The notes beneath the pieces are model-generated. The model had not been told where the DNA came from. It saw only the letters and a list, made by a program, of their open reading frames with translations, and ran no database searches. This document shows, piece by piece, positions 31,904 to 34,081 of a stretch of 34,081 nt of DNA. The stretch spans positions 1 through 34,081 of the forward strand of contig CAZOJP010000023.1 in the NCBI GenBank assembly GCA_964580155.1. The letters run 5' to 3'. The translations under genes were made by a program, and so were the position numbers. Positions within the stretch are counted from its first letter, which is position 1. Every line of letters starts with the position of its first letter. Origin of the DNA: Intestinibacillus sp964580155 (GTDB taxonomy: Bacteria > Bacillota > Clostridia > Oscillospirales > Butyricicoccaceae).

Positions 31904-31932
31904 AGTATACCACAAAAGGATCCGCCATTAAA
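31904..31932 (-). promoter_or_regulatory. Promoter of the YhaN-like-ogg operon
   Basis: TATACT (31909-31904) is preceded by TGG, an extended -10; TTTAAT (31932-31927) is a weak -35 at 17 bases. Confidence 0.6.
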
Positions 31933-31940
31933 AGTTTTTA

Positions 31941-31968
31941 TTGATTTCCTCAAATAAAGTGGTACAAT
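31941..31968 (+). promoter_or_regulatory. Promoter of the amino acid ABC transporter
   Basis: TTGATT (31941-31946) and TACAAT (31963-31968), 16 bases apart, with TGG before the -10 as an extended element. Confidence 0.65.
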
Positions 31969-32014
31969 AGTAAAGAGAATGAAATGGTACATTGTACTGG
32001 AGGAATTGCGACTT

Positions 32015-32848
32015 ATGAAACTGACACGTTTTGCAAGCCTGGCGCTTGCCGGCGCGCTCTCGCTGACCATGCTCGCGGGCTGCGGCGGCACAAACGGGGC
32101 AAGCGGCAGCGGCGCACAGACCCCCGCGGCAGACGGCGATCTGCAGGCGGTTTTGAGCCGCGGCAAGCTCACCATCGGCTATACCGTATATGAGCCCATG
32201 AACTTCACCGACAAGGACGGCAATTTCACCGGCTTTGACACGGAGTTTGCCGAAGCGGTCTGCAAAGAGCTGGGTGTTGCGCCCGATTTTCAGGAAATCA
32301 ACTGGGACACCAAGGTGGTCGAGCTGGACGCCAAGAGCATCGACTGCATCTGGAACGGCATGACAATTACGCAGGATCTCAAGCAGAACATCTCGGTCTC
32401 CGATCCCTATGTGAAGAACATGCAGGTCGTCCTCATCAAATCCGCCAATCGGGACAAATTCACGGACACCGCTTCGCTTGCGGCGGCCAACATCACCGCA
32501 GAGGCCGGCAGCGCGGGCGAAAGCGCAATCGCCGCGGACGCGAACCTGTCCCAGGCAAACTGTGTGCCGGTCACCAAGCAGACCGACGCGCTGCTTGAAG
32601 TGCAGTCCGGCGCTTCCGATGCGGCGGTGCTCGACTGGACGCTTGCCAAGCACATGATCGGCGAGGGCACGGATTTTGCCGACCTCATCATCGTGGACGG
32701 ACTTGAGCTTTCGGTGGAGGAGTACGGCATCGGCTTTCGCAAGGACAGTGATTTGACCGCGAAGGTCAATGAAATCAAGGCGGAGCTTGTCAAAAACGGC
32801 ACGCTGCCCGCACTGGCCGAGAAATACGGTCTGAATCTTTCCGAATAA
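32015..32848 (+). CDS. Polar amino acid ABC transporter, substrate-binding lipoprotein
   Basis: A 277-residue extracellular binding protein of family 3. The start at ATG 32015 (GGAGGA ten bases upstream) gives a lipoprotein signal with lipobox LAGC, Cys23; an upstream frame from 31979 is rejected. After a Gly/Ser/Ala-rich linker, GKLTIGYTVYEPMNFTDKDG leads the fold, with GFDTEFAEAVCKELG and DCIWNGMTIT, the usual family blocks, and ISVSDPYVKNMQVV in the second lobe. Arg and Asp positions for the amino acid ligand cannot be assigned by eye. It precedes a permease and an ATPase; likely substrates are polar amino acids such as cystine or glutamine. Confidence 0.93.
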   Translation: MKLTRFASLALAGALSLTMLAGCGGTNGASGSGAQTPAADGDLQAVLSRGKLTIGYTVYEPMNFTDKDGNFTGFDTEFAEAVCKELGVAPDFQEINWDTKVVELDAKSIDCIWNGMTITQDLKQNISVSDPYVKNMQVVLIKSANRDKFTDTASLAAANITAEAGSAGESAIAADANLSQANCVPVTKQTDALLEVQSGASDAAVLDWTLAKHMIGEGTDFADLIIVDGLELSVEEYGIGFRKDSDLTAKVNEIKAELVKNGTLPALAEKYGLNLSE

Positions 32849-32870
32849 CGCCGCTTTCAGCAGTCGCCTT

Positions 32871-32917
32871 CCGGGCGGGACAGCACGCGCTGCCCCGCTC
32901 GGCTTTGTTTTGATTTT
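32871..32917 (+). terminator. Attenuator hairpin between binding protein and permease
   Basis: A 14-position stem with one A-C mismatch and one G-U pair (32871-32884 with 32889-32902) is followed by CTTTGTTTTGATTTT. This type of partial terminator makes the binding protein more abundant than the permease. Confidence 0.7.
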
Positions 32918-32952
32918 CATCATCTTATAGAATTTCGGGAGGGAGAACTCGT

Positions 32953-33597
32953 ATGAGTGCATCCGTCGTTATTTCAAAATTGCTCGAGAGCTTCGGCATC
33001 AACTGCACCCTTTTTGCAGTCACGCTGCTGCTTGCTCTGCCGCTCGGCCTCATTATATCCTTCGGCTCGATGAGCCGCTTCACGCCGCTGCGTTGGCTCA
33101 TCAAGACCTTCGTCTGGATGATTCGCGGCACCCCGCTCATGCTGCAGATCATCATCATCTTTTACGGCCCGGGTCTGCTGTGGAACGGCGACCTGCTGCC
33201 GCGTCTGCACGCTGCAAGCGTCGCTTTTGTCATCAACTATGCCTGCTATTTCTCGGAGATTTACCGCGGCGGCATCCAGTCCGTCCCGCGCGGGCAATAT
33301 GAAGCAGGACAGGTGCTCGGCATGACCAAAGCGCAGATTTTCTTCAAGGTCACGCTGCTGCAGGTCATCAAGCGCATCCTGCCCCCCATGGGCAACGAAT
33401 TTATGACCCTCATCAAGGACACCGCGCTTGCCAACGTCATTTCAAACAAGGAAATCATCATGATGTCCAGAGAATTTTCGACCAAGGGCTTGATTTGGCC
33501 GCTGTTTTCAACCGCGATCTTTTTCCTCGTCTTCTGCGGCGCACTGACGCTGCTGTTTGGCTGGCTGGAAAAGAAAATGAACTATTTCAGAGTATAA
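32953..33597 (+). CDS. Polar amino acid ABC transporter, permease
   Basis: A 214-residue permease of the His/Glu/Gln transporter type. Three or more membrane segments start at residue 15, and the EAA-type loop that contacts the ATPase reads YRGGIQSVPRGQYEAGQVLGMTKAQ (about 104-128). The C-terminal half ends LLFGWLEKKMNYFRV. GGGAGGG lies just upstream of ATG 32953. It functions as a dimer with the ATPase encoded next. The gap to the binding-protein gene holds an attenuator; the stop TAA overlaps the ribosome site of the ATPase. Confidence 0.93.
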   Translation: MSASVVISKLLESFGINCTLFAVTLLLALPLGLIISFGSMSRFTPLRWLIKTFVWMIRGTPLMLQIIIIFYGPGLLWNGDLLPRLHAASVAFVINYACYFSEIYRGGIQSVPRGQYEAGQVLGMTKAQIFFKVTLLQVIKRILPPMGNEFMTLIKDTALANVISNKEIIMMSREFSTKGLIWPLFSTAIFFLVFCGALTLLFGWLEKKMNYFRV

Positions 33598-33609
33598 GGA
33601 GCGCGCGAT

Positions 33610-34081
33610 ATGCCTATTTTAGAGGTTCAAAATATCACCAAGAGCTTTGACGATACGCAGGTGCTGCGCGACATCAGCTTTTCGCTCGAGCGCGGACAGG
33701 CGCTTGCCATCATCGGCTCGTCCGGCTCGGGCAAGACAACGCTGCTGCGCTGCCTGAACTTTTTGGAAACACCGGACGGCGGCCGCATTCTGGTTGATGG
33801 CAAGACACTCTTCGACACCGCCGCAAGCGCCAATCTGCGCGACGATGAAATCCGCAAAAAGCGGCTGCATTTCGGCATGGTGTTCCAGTCCTTCCACCTT
33901 TTCCCGCAATATACCGCGCTGGAAAACGTCATGCTCGCACCGCAGCTGCTCGCCAAGGAGCAGCCCGATTACACCAAAAACAAAAAAGCGATTCTCGACG
34001 ATATCGAGCAGCGCGCGCGTGCACTGCTTGACCAGATGAGCCTGACGAGCCGCGCCGATCACTATCCGCATCAGCTCTCCG
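33610..34081 (+). CDS. Polar amino acid ABC transporter, ATP-binding protein (cut by window edge)
   Basis: The gene starts at ATG 33610, eight bases after AAGGAG, and runs off the window after 157 codons of an expected 240 to 260. Walker A is GSSGSGKTT near residue 36, and the Q-loop is FQSFHLFPQYTALENVML. The last residues, HPHQLS in form, are the start of the LSGGQ signature, so Walker B and the switch histidine lie beyond the edge. It powers the transporter formed by the two upstream genes. Confidence 0.93.
   Translation, partial: MPILEVQNITKSFDDTQVLRDISFSLERGQALAIIGSSGSGKTTLLRCLNFLETPDGGRILVDGKTLFDTAASANLRDDEIRKKRLHFGMVFQSFHLFPQYTALENVMLAPQLLAKEQPDYTKNKKAILDDIEQRARALLDQMSLTSRADHYPHQLS

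Overview
The window reads as a chromosome segment from a spore-forming, gut-type Clostridia, most likely order Oscillospirales (a Butyricicoccaceae or Agathobaculum-like relative is my guess, not a proven placement). Supporting this are GC-rich codon use combined with sigma-A promoters of Firmicutes type, strong AGGAGG ribosome sites, an alpha/beta-type spore SASP, type III glutamine synthetase, the DapL route to diaminopimelate, and DnaD/DnaI-type replication proteins. I see no rRNA, tRNA, CRISPR, insertion sequence or prophage. It is mostly housekeeping DNA arranged as short operons facing away from one another around shared promoter regions.

Layout. 1-971: 5' part of type III glutamine synthetase (minus strand) behind a consensus promoter and a leader that looks like an attenuator with an ANTAR-type hexaloop. 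1294-5089: dapF-pyrG-dapL, joined by ATGA overlaps (meso-diaminopimelate and CTP synthesis). 5135-7558: ApbE flavinyltransferase, NusG domain II protein and Gx transporter, then a small Asp/Thr-rich lipoprotein; the first three resemble part of the flavin-based extracellular electron transfer locus of Gram-positives. 7562-10763: DUF1015 protein, SASP, uracil-DNA glycosylase-family protein and a lipoprotein. 10817-13867 (minus): glmU-prs-ymdB, where GlmU keeps its acetyltransferase but has lost the uridyltransferase motifs. 14080-16044: dnaD-dnaC primosome pair. 16145-16286: candidate C-rich small RNA. 16397-17900: SbcD/YhaO-like nuclease and a DUF3783 protein.

17961-20783 (minus): lexA-recG, transcribed from a promoter flanked by two LexA boxes. 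20841-22967: asp23-fakA. 22979-23653: pth. 23705-27217 (minus): pgeF, an orphan peptide/nickel-type binding lipoprotein, and mnmA. 27281-29009: rny behind a structured leader. 29015-31932 (minus): YhaN-like SMC-type ATPase and an OGG-type 8-oxoguanine glycosylase. 31941-34081: polar amino acid ABC transporter (binding protein, permease, start of the ATPase), cut by the window edge.

Themes: cell-wall precursor supply (DapF, DapL, GlmU, PgeF), nucleotide supply (PyrG, Prs), genome maintenance (LexA, RecG, SbcD/YhaN-like, OGG, UDG, DnaD/DnaC) and RNA or translation quality control (Rny, YmdB, Pth, MnmA). The novelty lies mainly in the leaders and intergenic RNA (glnN, apbE, lipoprotein SD hairpin, DUF1015, sRNA, rny), the degenerate GlmU, and the electron-transfer-like ApbE module. 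All homology calls come from reading motifs by eye; no database search was run.
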